Of a stretch of DNA of 64,000 nt, positions 15,862 through 24,304 are shown one piece after another. The first letter of the stretch is position 1. Every line of letters begins with the position of its first letter. The notes below the pieces were generated by a model, which did not search any database, was not told the DNA's origin, and was given only the letters and a program-made list of their open reading frames with translations. Source of the DNA: MED-G105 sp050331095 (GTDB lineage Bacteria > Pseudomonadota > Alphaproteobacteria > Caulobacterales > Parvularculaceae); assembly GCA_050331095.1 (NCBI GenBank), contig JBHJHE010000007.1:1-64000 (forward strand), given 5' to 3'. Made by a program: the position numbers and the translations under genes.

Positions 15862-18165
15862 TCAACCTTCGGGATCAACGGGTTCGGACGGGTGGGGCGC
15901 CATGCTCCAGGTCCAGCCGAAGAGGTTCTCCATAACGCGCGTACGGTGCTGGAAACGGTCCTCCGCCATTGAACCGACCGTTCCCGGCGCGCCGGTGAGC
16001 GCGCCGTCGACGTCGGTGAACGAGCCGAACGTCACGACGTGGCCCGGATCGATGGGCGCGAGGAGGTTCTCGGCGAGGCGCGGACCGCCAACGAAGCCCA
16101 TTGGCGTCGCGATCAGCGTCACGTTCTCGATCGTCGCGTCTTCGAATTGCGAAAGCGTATCACGCTTGTTGTCCGCTGACTGAAAGCAGGCCGGAAGATT
16201 GACGCAGGTCAAGTTCGAGAACCGGCGACGACGGATGTTCTGGCCGCCATTGTTGCTTTGAGCGAAGCCGCCGCGATTGAGGCCCGGCCGGCTGTCGATC
16301 TCGGTCGTCGCGCCCTGAGGCAGGTCGTTCTCCGATTGTCCGACCACGACAACGTCGTTCAGAATGTCGCCGGAGACGACGCCGGTGTGGCTGTCGGTCA
16401 CGATCGCGCCCATCAGCGCGGTGTCTTTTTCGATCCACACGCCTCCGTTCTGGGTTTTGTAGGCTTCGAAATCCTCGAAGGTGCAGACCGACCGTTCGGT
16501 TTTCTCTTTATTGAGCGGAAAACCGCTTCCTGACATGAAAAGGCCGAAGCCCTTTACCGCGGGCGTGTAAAAATCCGGCGAGCCGATACCGATAAAGGTG
16601 GAGTGGGCCGCGTTGCGTTTGAAGTCGCAGACCTCGCGATCTCCAGACGCTTCGTAAGCGAGCCGTTTGTGGATGCCGTTGAACCCTCCAGGATCAAGGA
16701 AGAAGCCCTGGCCGCCCATGGCCCCGGCCGCGCGATTGTCGTGGAGCGTGTTGAAAGTGTTCCGCATCCAGAAGACAGAGGCGCGTTGCTCCGACTGGCC
16801 CGACCGACTTTCGATTTCGCCGTCCTCGCTAAAGTTCTTGAACGCGAAGTCCTCCCGGCTCGGCGGGCGCTTTGACAGGATCCCCAGATTGCCGCGGAAG
16901 ACGTTGCGCACCTCGTCGCCCTCTTCGGAGGGCACGAAGACATGGTTGAAGACGTTGTACGCGACGACATTCTCAACAAGCACGTCGTTCGTGCCGTGAA
17001 CGTTGACGGCGCGTTGAAAACCATCGTGTACGGCGCTGTTGCGGATGTAGTCACCCGGTTTGTCGCCCATCAGGTGCCAGTGGAAAGAGTAGCGCCCTGC
17101 GCGGCCCATCTTGCCGAGGCGGCGCAACTCGACGCCCTGCACGCGCATGGTCGACTGGTTTCCATCCCATTCCGGCAAGACAAGGTTGCGCACGTCGTTT
17201 TCGGAGCCGCGGGAGACCTCGTCGTTCATCGCCATGATGTGGCCGCCGATACGGCTCTCATAGGACGCCTCGTCGCCCTGGATGACGATGTTGTGGCTCA
17301 GAAGCCCTACCTCGGCGCGAGTGTCGATCGTCTTGCCGGCGTATTTCTGTTTACGACCGAAATGGTTGTTCCGAAGCGGCGCTTCCAGGAAGATCGTTGC
17401 GCCTACGACGTTCGAGATCCGGAGGCGCTCCGCTTCGTCCGACCCCAGATTGGTCGAGGCGATGACAAGCTCGTCGCCGGCTTCCCAGCCCGCGGGCGGT
17501 TCGGAGAGTTCGATGAAGCCATCGCCGGCCCGCGCCGTCTCGCCGAGGAACGTCCATTGCGTTTTCGACGCCGTAGCGCCGTTGGCGATGAAGGTTCCGC
17601 CGTTCATGATCATGAGCTGGCGCTCTTCGATGTCGCCAGCCGCCGCCTCGCCCATATCGCCCGTCAGCGTGACGATGAGTTCTCCGTCGAAGGCTGCGTC
17701 CTCCGCGCCGAGGGAGAGGCGGGACGCCTGGCCCATGACCATGATGGAGTCAACCATCAGCGTCGCTACAGGGCACGCGGCGGCGAGTTCGGGCCCGACC
17801 TGCAGCGAGCCATGGATCATCAGGGTCGAGACCACGACGTCGCAGTCGTCAATCGTCAGGGCCTTGCCGGCGGGCACCATGACGTTCGCGCCGCTGCGGG
17901 GCTTTGCGTCGCCCTCCCAAGCGGCGTCGTCCGACCACAGACCGCTCCTGGAGACGACGAAGGCGCTGCCCGTGGCGGACGGCGTCGGCGTTGGCGTCGC
18001 CGTCGGGCTCGGCGTTCCAGGCGAAGGGGCCGGCGCGCCGGCCTCGCCCGTCCCGGCGCCGGGCCCCGTCGGAGATCCGCCATCGCTTGAGTCCGAACCC
18101 ATGCACGCCGTCAGCATCAACGACGCGGCGACGCTCGATCGCCAATGCTTCCCTCGCCCAGCCAT
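15862..18165 (-). CDS. G8-domain beta-helix lipoprotein
   Basis: The ATG at 18165 follows GGGAGGACGGG and encodes a lipoprotein signal peptide with lipobox LTAC (SSVAASLMLTACMGS). A Pro/Thr/Ser linker (PSPTATPTPTPSATG) leads to a G8 domain: RSGLWSDDAAWEGDAKP, VMVPAGKALTIDD, LMIHGSLQVG. A right-handed beta-helix then carries the CEMIP/PKHD1-like signature VGLLSHNIVIQGDE, SFHWHLMG and AVNVHGTNDVLVENVVAYNV. This arrangement is known from animal hyaluronan-binding CEMIP/TMEM2 and fibrocystin and from some bacteria. The product should sit on the outer membrane and act on or bind a polysaccharide; that is inference. At 767 residues it is complete. The gene is monocistronic. Confidence 0.85.
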   Translation of the reverse strand: MAGRGKHWRSSVAASLMLTACMGSDSSDGGSPTGPGAGTGEAGAPAPSPGTPSPTATPTPTPSATGSAFVVSRSGLWSDDAAWEGDAKPRSGANVMVPAGKALTIDDCDVVVSTLMIHGSLQVGPELAAACPVATLMVDSIMVMGQASRLSLGAEDAAFDGELIVTLTGDMGEAAAGDIEERQLMIMNGGTFIANGATASKTQWTFLGETARAGDGFIELSEPPAGWEAGDELVIASTNLGSDEAERLRISNVVGATIFLEAPLRNNHFGRKQKYAGKTIDTRAEVGLLSHNIVIQGDEASYESRIGGHIMAMNDEVSRGSENDVRNLVLPEWDGNQSTMRVQGVELRRLGKMGRAGRYSFHWHLMGDKPGDYIRNSAVHDGFQRAVNVHGTNDVLVENVVAYNVFNHVFVPSEEGDEVRNVFRGNLGILSKRPPSREDFAFKNFSEDGEIESRSGQSEQRASVFWMRNTFNTLHDNRAAGAMGGQGFFLDPGGFNGIHKRLAYEASGDREVCDFKRNAAHSTFIGIGSPDFYTPAVKGFGLFMSGSGFPLNKEKTERSVCTFEDFEAYKTQNGGVWIEKDTALMGAIVTDSHTGVVSGDILNDVVVVGQSENDLPQGATTEIDSRPGLNRGGFAQSNNGGQNIRRRRFSNLTCVNLPACFQSADNKRDTLSQFEDATIENVTLIATPMGFVGGPRLAENLLAPIDPGHVVTFGSFTDVDGALTGAPGTVGSMAEDRFQHRTRVMENLFGWTWSMAPHPSEPVDPEG

Positions 18166-18359
18166 GCGTCCCGTCCTCCCAACGCGTCGCCGCCCGCTTG
18201 TCGGCGTAGGACGCAATTTTGAAGCCGTAACTAAAGGGAAGCGGCGAGTTTCAGTCTGATTAGACCGGCATTGTCGCGAAGCGAGCGAAGTCTTGAGCCG
18301 TTGCCCGTCCGCCAATATGGTTAACGAAAATGGGGCCGACGCCGTGGGGGCGCTGACTT

Positions 18360-19889
18360 GTGGCTGAACAACTGAAACTGTCGACGCCGCGGCGGTTGCG
18401 GCGCCGTCCTGCGCGCGTCCTGGACGTCGCGTTTTTTCTGCCGTTCATCTTTTTGCCCGCGGGCGCGGCGAGCTTGAACTGGCTGCGCGGCGAATGGCGG
18501 GCCGTGGTCGCCGTGGGCGCCGGGCTCGTCGTCGCTCTGGGGGCGGCGGTCTTCCTGCCGGCGATGTTCGGGGCCGGCGGCGACTGGGCGTGGGCCCGGG
18601 ACCTGTCGACCGCGATCAGAGGCGGGATCGGCGACGCTCCGAAGGAAGCGCTCAAAAACTTCTGGCCCGCGCCGGCGATCGCGGCGGGGCTCTTCACGCT
18701 CTTGCAGCACATCGTCGACAAGCGCGGCTGGCATAAATCGTGGCGCGGGGCCAACTTCGATCGGTTCAGTCTGAACCTCTCGCGCCCGCATGGCGCCCTC
18801 GACTTCCCGATCCTCGTCTTCGGCGTCGGCGGCGCCGGCAAGACGACTCTCGCCGGCATAATGGAGACGGAGTTCCTTCGTCGACGGATCATCAAGCCGC
18901 GCGGGCTTTCCGAATTCGACAGCGAAGAGAGCCTCGTCGTGCGCAACGACGGCGGGCTCGGCGGGAGCGTGCGTAATTACGAGATCACCTGGCGGCCCGA
19001 ACTCTACAAGGTCGGGCGGCTGGCTGAGGCCTATGATATGCCGGGCCAGATCATCGGCGACTGGGAGAGCGCCCTCAGCGCCAGCGCCGCCTCGCGACGC
19101 GTCGCGATTTTCAATGTGCTGACGAACGGCTACAGCGCCTCCTTGCGCAAATTCAACGCCGTCGAAAGACCCGCCGGCGAGATCTCGGACGACGACCTCC
19201 GCCGGCTCGTGCGCGAGGAGAAGCTGCTGCTTCAACCGCGCGAAGACGGCGTCAACGCCATCGATGAAAGGTATCTTGAACAGTACCGCGAGCATATTTT
19301 CGAGCGTGAAGCCGCGAGCTTCGACTGCGTCGCCGACTTTATCGTCCGCCATTGGGGGCGCGCGTCGAACCGGCCGAAACTCGTCGTCATGCACGTCGTC
19401 AACATGGCGGCGTTCTGGTGGGGCGTCGACGGCGGGTCCCCGGACGGCGGGTCCCTGGACGGCGGTCCGGTGGGATCGCGCCTCCGTCCAGGAGACTGGA
19501 ACGAGACGCAAGCCGTCTATGAGCGTCTCTTCAAGGCTTCCTACGACAAGCTGAAGGGCGAGCTTGGCGACGACGTCTTCGTTCATTTCGCCCCTGTGAG
19601 CCTTCTCTTCGGCGACCTCGACCACGAATTCATTCCGGCGCGGGCGGCGGCCGGACCGAACGCGAAGAAGGCGACGATGAAGCTCTTTCGTATCGATGCG
19701 GACGCGGACGAGACCGATCCGGAGGCGACCAAAGTCCGGCGCGCCCACTATCAACGCGAGCTTGCCATCAGATCCGTCGAGGCGCTGCGCCGGCTGCGGT
19801 TTGAGATGTTCCGGCCCTATCGTGGCCCTTGGGGCGGCGCGCTTCCCGAGGGGGCGGACATGAAAGCGATGCATGGGGCGCCGTCATGA
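18360..19889 (+). CDS. Membrane-anchored Ras-like GTPase
   Basis: This is a 509-residue protein from a GTG at 18360. Two N-terminal transmembrane helices (about residues 22-40 and 47-70) and a third weak hydrophobic stretch (103-117) precede a P-loop domain. The P-loop is GVGGAGKTT (155-163, Lys161) after a beta strand ILVFGV. A switch II/G3 motif DMPGQ (226-230) matches the DxxGQ of Ras/MglA-type GTPases. The strand before the expected G4 is KLVVMHVVNMA, with no clean NKxD, so nucleotide specificity is uncertain. A 15-bp triplication encodes DGGSP-DGGSL-DGGPV. The stop overlaps the next start (ATGA), indicating translational coupling to the small membrane protein. I do not know a described family with this exact layout. 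Confidence 0.75.
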   Translation: MAEQLKLSTPRRLRRRPARVLDVAFFLPFIFLPAGAASLNWLRGEWRAVVAVGAGLVVALGAAVFLPAMFGAGGDWAWARDLSTAIRGGIGDAPKEALKNFWPAPAIAAGLFTLLQHIVDKRGWHKSWRGANFDRFSLNLSRPHGALDFPILVFGVGGAGKTTLAGIMETEFLRRRIIKPRGLSEFDSEESLVVRNDGGLGGSVRNYEITWRPELYKVGRLAEAYDMPGQIIGDWESALSASAASRRVAIFNVLTNGYSASLRKFNAVERPAGEISDDDLRRLVREEKLLLQPREDGVNAIDERYLEQYREHIFEREAASFDCVADFIVRHWGRASNRPKLVVMHVVNMAAFWWGVDGGSPDGGSLDGGPVGSRLRPGDWNETQAVYERLFKASYDKLKGELGDDVFVHFAPVSLLFGDLDHEFIPARAAAGPNAKKATMKLFRIDADADETDPEATKVRRAHYQRELAIRSVEALRRLRFEMFRPYRGPWGGALPEGADMKAMHGAPS

Positions 19890-20287
19890 GCTCCTTCGCC
19901 CGGGACGCGTTCTTTCGCCACGAAGCCTACGTGCGCACGCTGTTGGCGCGCCGGCGCGCCTATCGGGCGGCGCATGTCGTCAGCGCCTACCTAGCGCTTG
20001 CGGCGCTCGGCTTGCTCGCCGCCGTCGCGGGCGGCGATCCGCGTTACGCCGTCTACGCCGCCGCGGCGGCCGTTGCGCTTTCCGCCGCCGGCGCGTTCTC
20101 GGCCGTGCGGCTTGGCGGCGTCGGCGACGCCCTTGAGGGCGCGATGGACGTGCTCGCCGCGACGCGCATGCTTGCAAGCGAGGCCGGCGCGCCCGCCGCC
20201 GTCAACGAGGAGCTCGCCGCGCGCTACGAGACCCTCAGCGTGCGCAAGACCCGCGGCGTCTTCGGCAAGCGGCGCGCGCTTTTTTGA
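19886..20287 (+). CDS. Small two-helix membrane protein coupled to the GTPase
   Basis: The 133-residue product starts within the stop of the GTPase gene (4-bp ATGA overlap). A basic amphipathic N-terminus (FFRHEAYVRTLLARRRAYRAAH) leads into two adjacent transmembrane helices (about 31-48 and 53-72). A cytosolic helical tail follows, with LEGAMDVLAATRMLA and ELAARYETLSVRKTRGVFGKRR. This topology resembles SLATT-type two-helix membrane modules, which serve as pore-forming effectors in some conflict systems, but sequence similarity is not strong enough to assign that. Strict coupling suggests a stoichiometric complex with the GTPase. The gene ends exactly where the converging MBL gene ends (20287/20288). 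Confidence 0.65.
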   Translation: MSSFARDAFFRHEAYVRTLLARRRAYRAAHVVSAYLALAALGLLAAVAGGDPRYAVYAAAAAVALSAAGAFSAVRLGGVGDALEGAMDVLAATRMLASEAGAPAAVNEELAARYETLSVRKTRGVFGKRRALF

Positions 20288-21196
20288 TCAGCCCCGCGCG
20301 TATCGCGCCCGCATCTCCGGCGCAGGGTCGGCGACCGCCTCGCCCGTCGCGGTAAGCCGTATCAGATGAGCGAAGACGTTGAGCGCCGCCGCGCCGTGGA
20401 GGCGCGGGTCGACGTCGGCGTAGACCTTCGCGACAATGTCGGCGATCGTCCGCGGGCCCCGGTCGAGCTCTGACAGGATCTGCCCGTCGCGCATGCGCCG
20501 ATGCGCGCGCACCGCCCGCGCGAAGGCGTGGGGCTTCGCGATCGGCGCGCCGTGCGTCGGATAGTAAACGGCGTCGTCGCGGGCGAGGAGTTTTTCGAGG
20601 CTGTCGAAATAGTCCGCCATCGATCCGTCCGGCGGCAGAACGACCGTCGTCGCCCAGCCCATCAAATGGTCGCCGGTGAAGAGCGCACGCTCCTCGCGCA
20701 GGACGAAGCACAGATGGTTCGAGATGTGGCCCGGCGTGTGGACGGCCTCGAGCGTCCACCCCGCGCCTTTGACGATATCGCCGTCGGCGAGCGTCGCGTC
20801 GGGCGCGAAGTCGCGGTCGCCGCCTTCTTCGAGGGGCGGCGCGTCGTCTTCGGCGCGGGTCGCCGGGTGGGGCCCGAAGGCGAGAACCGGCGCGCCGACG
20901 GCGTCGGCGAAGCGTCGCGCGAGCCCGCAATGATCCTTGTGGGTATGGGTAACGAGAACGTGCGAGACGGGGGCGGCGTCGACGGCGGCGACGAGCGCGT
21001 CGAGGTGCGCGTCAAGGTTCGGACCCGGATCGATAACGGCGAGGGGGCCGGCGTCGGGGCCGACGAGATAGGTCCCGCTGCCCGTATAGGTGAAGGGCCC
21101 CGGATTTCGGGCGAGGACCCGCCGGATCAGCGGCGAGACGCGCGTTGGCGCGCCATAGACGGGGTCGTCGTCTTTAACGAAGGGAACGCCGCTCAC
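20288..21196 (-). CDS. LACTB2-like metallo-beta-lactamase-fold hydrolase
   Basis: A 302-residue MBL-fold hydrolase. The zinc-binding motif THTHKDHCG gives His84, His86, Asp88 and His89; later ligands are in VHTPGHISNH and FTGDHLMG, and the last His is in YYPTHGAPI. A C-terminal winged-helix-like segment (RTIADIVAKVYADVDPRLHGAAALNVFAHL) is typical of the LACTB2/endoribonuclease-like branch, which includes RNA nucleases and thioester hydrolases. It starts with GTG overlapping the stop of the upstream ATP-grasp gene (GTGA), so the two are translationally coupled. Its natural substrate is not visible. Confidence 0.88.
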   Translation of the reverse strand: MSGVPFVKDDDPVYGAPTRVSPLIRRVLARNPGPFTYTGSGTYLVGPDAGPLAVIDPGPNLDAHLDALVAAVDAAPVSHVLVTHTHKDHCGLARRFADAVGAPVLAFGPHPATRAEDDAPPLEEGGDRDFAPDATLADGDIVKGAGWTLEAVHTPGHISNHLCFVLREERALFTGDHLMGWATTVVLPPDGSMADYFDSLEKLLARDDAVYYPTHGAPIAKPHAFARAVRAHRRMRDGQILSELDRGPRTIADIVAKVYADVDPRLHGAAALNVFAHLIRLTATGEAVADPAPEMRARYARG

Positions 21197-22185
21197 GCGG
21201 CCTTGTCGCCGCCGCTGTCGGCCGTGACGGACGCCGGGACCGCGGTTGGATCGTTCGCGGCGAGGCGCGCCTCGACGAGTTCGCTGAAGGCGGCGGCAAG
21301 GCCGCGCATGGCCCTCAACTTGTCGCGGCCCGACAGCGCCGAGGGCGGGCCCATATCGGTTTTGTTGGTGTCGACGATGTAAATCCGCCCGTCGGTCCGG
21401 TCGCGCAATACGTCGAGTCCGCCGAAGTCGAGGCGCATGCCGCGGGCGAACGCGGCGATCTTCGCCTGCTCCTCGCGCGACAGAACCGTATCGGCCGGCA
21501 TCAGGTCGACGCGGTGGTTCTCGTTGGAGAACCGCACGTCCTTCGAGCGGCGCTTGATGTAGACGAAAGGTATCCGGCCGCCGACGATCGGCGTGCGGAT
21601 GTCTACGTAGTCCCGCCCGTCGAACGTGTTGTCGATCAGCCGTTGATAAACCCGGCCGGGCTTCGCGCGTTCGAGCGGGCAGGAGACGACGCGGCCGTCG
21701 TGCCTGCCGTTGCCCTCGGACTTTTCGACGGCGAGGCCTTCGTGCGTGCGCGGATCGACGGAGAGATCGTATCCGAACGTCTCTTCGAAAACCCGGGTGA
21801 CGACGCTCTTGCGAATGTCGTGGCAGCCGACATTGAAGGCCGGCCGGTCCGACGGAGCGGCCTCGGGCCCGATGAGGAATTCGCGGTCCTCGAAGTAGAA
21901 GTGCAGGTCGGCTTCGTCATGGTCGTCGACGATCTTCAGGTCCGCCAACTGACAAACCGGCCAGATCGCGTAATAGGAGCGCGGCTTTTTCGGAAAAAAC
22001 GAGATGCGCGCGCGGGGTCCGCGGCCGCGCAGGAAGCGGCCCGCGCGAACGCCTTGCACGACGCCGACGAAACTCGCCACGCGGATTGCTTCGCGCGCGA
22101 ACGTCGTCGTCAACGGTATCTGCGCGCCGGTCTCCTTGGCCGTAATGAGGCCCGGCGAAAATTCAAAGTCGCTAAAGAACGCCAT
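21193..22185 (-). CDS. ATP-grasp-like protein
   Basis: The 330-residue protein starts at an ATG preceded by GGGAG. The second half reads as an ATP-grasp fold: a Lys-containing strand VEKSEGNGRHDGRVV, the hinge-like YQRLIDN, a central KRRSKDVRFSNENHR, and a C-terminal Mg-binding block GLDVLRDRTDGRIYIVDTNKTDMGPP, where D...D...N parallels the D-x-N metal ligands of the fold. The N-terminal half (SYYAIWPVCQLADLKIVDD, FNVGCHDIRKS) would form the pre-ATP-grasp domain. Such proteins join a carboxylate to an amine or thiol; no substrate can be assigned. Coupling to the MBL hydrolase suggests a paired ligation and hydrolysis step. Confidence 0.75.
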   Translation of the reverse strand: MAFFSDFEFSPGLITAKETGAQIPLTTTFAREAIRVASFVGVVQGVRAGRFLRGRGPRARISFFPKKPRSYYAIWPVCQLADLKIVDDHDEADLHFYFEDREFLIGPEAAPSDRPAFNVGCHDIRKSVVTRVFEETFGYDLSVDPRTHEGLAVEKSEGNGRHDGRVVSCPLERAKPGRVYQRLIDNTFDGRDYVDIRTPIVGGRIPFVYIKRRSKDVRFSNENHRVDLMPADTVLSREEQAKIAAFARGMRLDFGGLDVLRDRTDGRIYIVDTNKTDMGPPSALSGRDKLRAMRGLAAAFSELVEARLAANDPTAVPASVTADSGGDKAA

Positions 22186-22322
22186 CGACGAAACTGCTCC
22201 CGCGAACGCCTCTCCTTCAAATCATGCCTTAACCATCGTCGTCAGGAAAATAAATTCGCCGCGATAAGGCGTGAAGCCCCTATGGGGCGAAACGGCGGCG
22301 CGCCGCTTGCGACGGCCGCGGC

Positions 22323-22712
22323 ATGCGTCTCGGATCTAAACACTTTGTTTGCCATATCGCCGCCCTCGCGGCCTCGGCGCTCGCCGCCGCGCCGGCTTTG
22401 GGGCAGGGGCGGGACGGGAGCGCCCCCGACGTCCGCGGACCAGCCCTCCCCGGATCAGTTCTGGGCGGGTTGGCCCTCGGGGATAGTTTCGGCGGCGTCA
22501 CGGACCGGGCCTTCGTCGCGGCGCCCGCGAACTACCGCTACGTCGTATCGCGCGAGCCCGGCAGCTTCATCGATTGCGGCTCCGGCGCCGAGGCCCGGGC
22601 GACCGACGCGTCGGGGCGGGACGAGGCGCACCTCGTTTGCGGGGTCACGCTGACCGAAACGGTCGTGGTGCCCGCCGCGTCAGCGAGCGCGCGGCTCACG
22701 ATCCACTTTTAG
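22323..22712 (+). CDS. Small secreted protein, unknown function
   Basis: This 129-residue protein has a signal peptide (MRLGSKHFVCHIAALAASAL, cleavage near ALGQG) and a mature part of about 100 residues predicted to be beta-rich, with two cysteines (FIDCGSG and HLVCGVT) that could form a disulphide. No family is recognised. The leader is short, and the start ATG has no strong upstream ribosome-binding site. Its 3' end overlaps the convergent DUF442 gene by 17 bp. Confidence 0.6.
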   Translation: MRLGSKHFVCHIAALAASALAAAPALGQGRDGSAPDVRGPALPGSVLGGLALGDSFGGVTDRAFVAAPANYRYVVSREPGSFIDCGSGAEARATDASGRDEAHLVCGVTLTETVVVPAASASARLTIHF

Positions 22713-23148
22713 CGGCTGCGTCCTCCGCGATCGCCTCGAGCATCGGACGCTGGCCGGAAAGGTCGAAGCCCGCCTCCGCGGCCGTGGCGACGAGGTCGGC
22801 GGGCGCTGCGCCCGCCGCCGCCGCGCCGATCGCCCAGAGCGCCGCCGAACGGAACCCGGTCTTGCAGTAGGCGAGGGCGGGCCCGCGGTCTTCGAGAATG
22901 GCGGCGAAGCGCGCCGGGTCGTCCTCGCGCAAGCCCCCCGGGCCGACCGGGATCGCCACATAGCCGAGGCCATGGCGCGCCGCGGCGGCGGCGATCGTCG
23001 CGCCGGCGGGCTGGCCGAGCTCTTCGTCGTCGAGCCGGTTGTTGACGATCGTCTTGACGCCCGCCGCCGCCGCCGCCGCAATGTCCGCCTCGTCGATTTG
23101 TCCGGCGACGTAGAGTTTGTCCGTCAGGCGGGCGAAAGGCGCGGTCAT
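22696..23148 (-). CDS. DUF442/TIGR01244 sulfurtransferase-phosphatase-like protein
   Basis: A 150-residue protein of the DUF442 (beta-lactamase hydrolase-like, TIGR01244) family. It starts MTAPFARLTDKLYVAGQIDEADI, the family's opening, and continues with TIVNNRLDDEE. The active-site loop YCKTGFRS places Cys95 and Arg100 in the Cx4R arrangement shared with rhodanese-like and dual-specificity phosphatase folds. Relatives occur alone or fused to persulfide dioxygenase-like MBL domains and are linked to sulfide/persulfide handling. No such MBL partner is adjacent here, so the role stays open. The ATG at 23148 was selected because the longer frame upstream has no family sequence. Confidence 0.88.
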   Translation of the reverse strand: MTAPFARLTDKLYVAGQIDEADIAAAAAAGVKTIVNNRLDDEELGQPAGATIAAAAARHGLGYVAIPVGPGGLREDDPARFAAILEDRGPALAYCKTGFRSAALWAIGAAAAGAAPADLVATAAEAGFDLSGQRPMLEAIAEDAAAKSGS

Positions 23149-23259
23149 GGCGTCGTCCTCGAAAGCGCGGGGCTCGCGCGCCGCGGTCCCGCGGTTTAGG
23201 ATGCCTCGTCGCGGTCGGCAATCGCCCGCGCCCGGCGGTTCGAAGGAGACGCGGGATCC

Positions 23260-23772
23260 ATGGACGAAGCCTTGAGCGACGAAGCCGTGAGGGACGAGAC
23301 CATGAAGGGCGACGCGGCGACGAAAGACGCGCGCGCCGGTCCGCCGCCGTTTCACCTGGCCTTCCCGGTGCACGATCTCGCCGCGGCGGACGCGTTCTAC
23401 GGCGACGCCCTCGGCTGTCGGCGCGGGCGGCGGTCCGAGGCGTGGATCGACTACGACTTCTTCGGCCATCAGATCGTCGCGCACCTGTCGCCGGAGATCG
23501 CGCGCGCCGACGCAACGCGAACGAGCGCCACGAGCGCGGTCGACGGCGATGCGGTTCCCGTGCGTCATTTCGGCGTCGTTCTGTCACCGGACGAATGGCG
23601 CGATTTGGCGGCGCGCCTCGAGGCGGCGTCGGCCGATTTCATTATCCCGCCGCGCACGCGCTTCGCCGGCGAGCCCGGCGAACAGGGCACGTTCTTCGTG
23701 CGCGACCCGTCCGGCAACGCCCTCGAATTCAAGTGCTTCGCCGACATGGGCCGTCTGTTCGCGGCGGATTGA
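23260..23772 (+). CDS. VOC family protein (glyoxalase/bleomycin-resistance-like)
   Basis: A cytosolic 170-residue protein with one VOC domain: PPFHLAFPVHDLAAADAFYGDALGCRRGR at the start, VRHFGVVLSPDEW in the middle and FFVRDPSGNALEFKCFADM at the end. His in FHLAFP, His in VRHFGV and Glu in LEFK are positioned as metal ligands. The ATG at 23260 follows GAAGGAG. The first 16 codons hold a 15-bp tandem duplication (DEALS, DEAVR, DETMK), which makes an unusual acidic N-terminal tag before the domain. It is transcribed divergently from the DUF442 gene across about 110 bp. The substrate is unknown. Confidence 0.85.
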   Translation: MDEALSDEAVRDETMKGDAATKDARAGPPPFHLAFPVHDLAAADAFYGDALGCRRGRRSEAWIDYDFFGHQIVAHLSPEIARADATRTSATSAVDGDAVPVRHFGVVLSPDEWRDLAARLEAASADFIIPPRTRFAGEPGEQGTFFVRDPSGNALEFKCFADMGRLFAAD

Positions 23773-23803
23773 GCGCCCTGGCTTCGGACGGCCCGCGCGC
23801 GCC

Positions 23804-24304
23804 TCAGGTCGCGCGGTCGAAGGCCGGCGCATATGCGAGCGTTCCTTTTGGCGCCGGCGCGCCGAGCGACAGCCATTGGACGTACCGGGCGGGGATGTCG
23901 CCATAGGCGAGCCCGCCGTCGCTGCGAAACCCGAACCGGCTATAATAGGCCGGGTCGCCGATCAACGCGCACCCGGCCGCGCCGAGATCTCGTATGCGGG
24001 AGAGACCACCTCTTATACGCCCGTCGCCGACGCCCCGTCGCTGGCGGTCGGGCCGAACGGCGACGGGCCCAAGCCCGAACCATCCGCCATGGACGCCGTT
24101 GACGCTGACGGGCGAGAACGCGACGTAGCCCACGACGTCGTCGCCGTCGGTCGAGACGAGCGAGAGCGTCAGGTCGCCATCGTCTCGAAGCTGATCGATG
24201 ATCGCCGCTTCCGAACCGTCGCTGAACGGCATGGGCGCGAAGGCGTCGCGCGTCAGGCAGCGGATCGCGTCTTCGTCGCCGGCGCGTTCGGGCCTGATCT
24301 CCAT
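23804..24304 (-). CDS. GNAT family N-acetyltransferase, YhbS-like
   Basis: The 166-residue acetyltransferase begins MEIRPERAGDEDAIRCLTRDAF, the usual GNAT opening. It has the acetyl-CoA loop as VRPDRQRRGVGDGRIRGGL and the YhbS-type finish GAAGCALIGDPAYYSRFGFR, FGLGPVAVRP. Compared with the family's Q-x-x-G-x-G/A pattern the loop has an Asp (GVGDGRI) where Ser or Thr is usual, which may weaken CoA binding. Its ATG overlaps the stop of the upstream amidohydrolase gene by one base (TGATG), indicating coupling. The acetyl acceptor is unknown. Confidence 0.85.
   Translation of the reverse strand: MEIRPERAGDEDAIRCLTRDAFAPMPFSDGSEAAIIDQLRDDGDLTLSLVSTDGDDVVGYVAFSPVSVNGVHGGWFGLGPVAVRPDRQRRGVGDGRIRGGLSRIRDLGAAGCALIGDPAYYSRFGFRSDGGLAYGDIPARYVQWLSLGAPAPKGTLAYAPAFDRAT

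Noticed and set aside
18360..19889. First gene of the pair considered as a STAND or AAA+ defence ATPase
   Set aside because: There is no NB-ARC or sensor motif and no repeat domain. The DMPGQ motif after the P-loop points to a GTPase-type switch.
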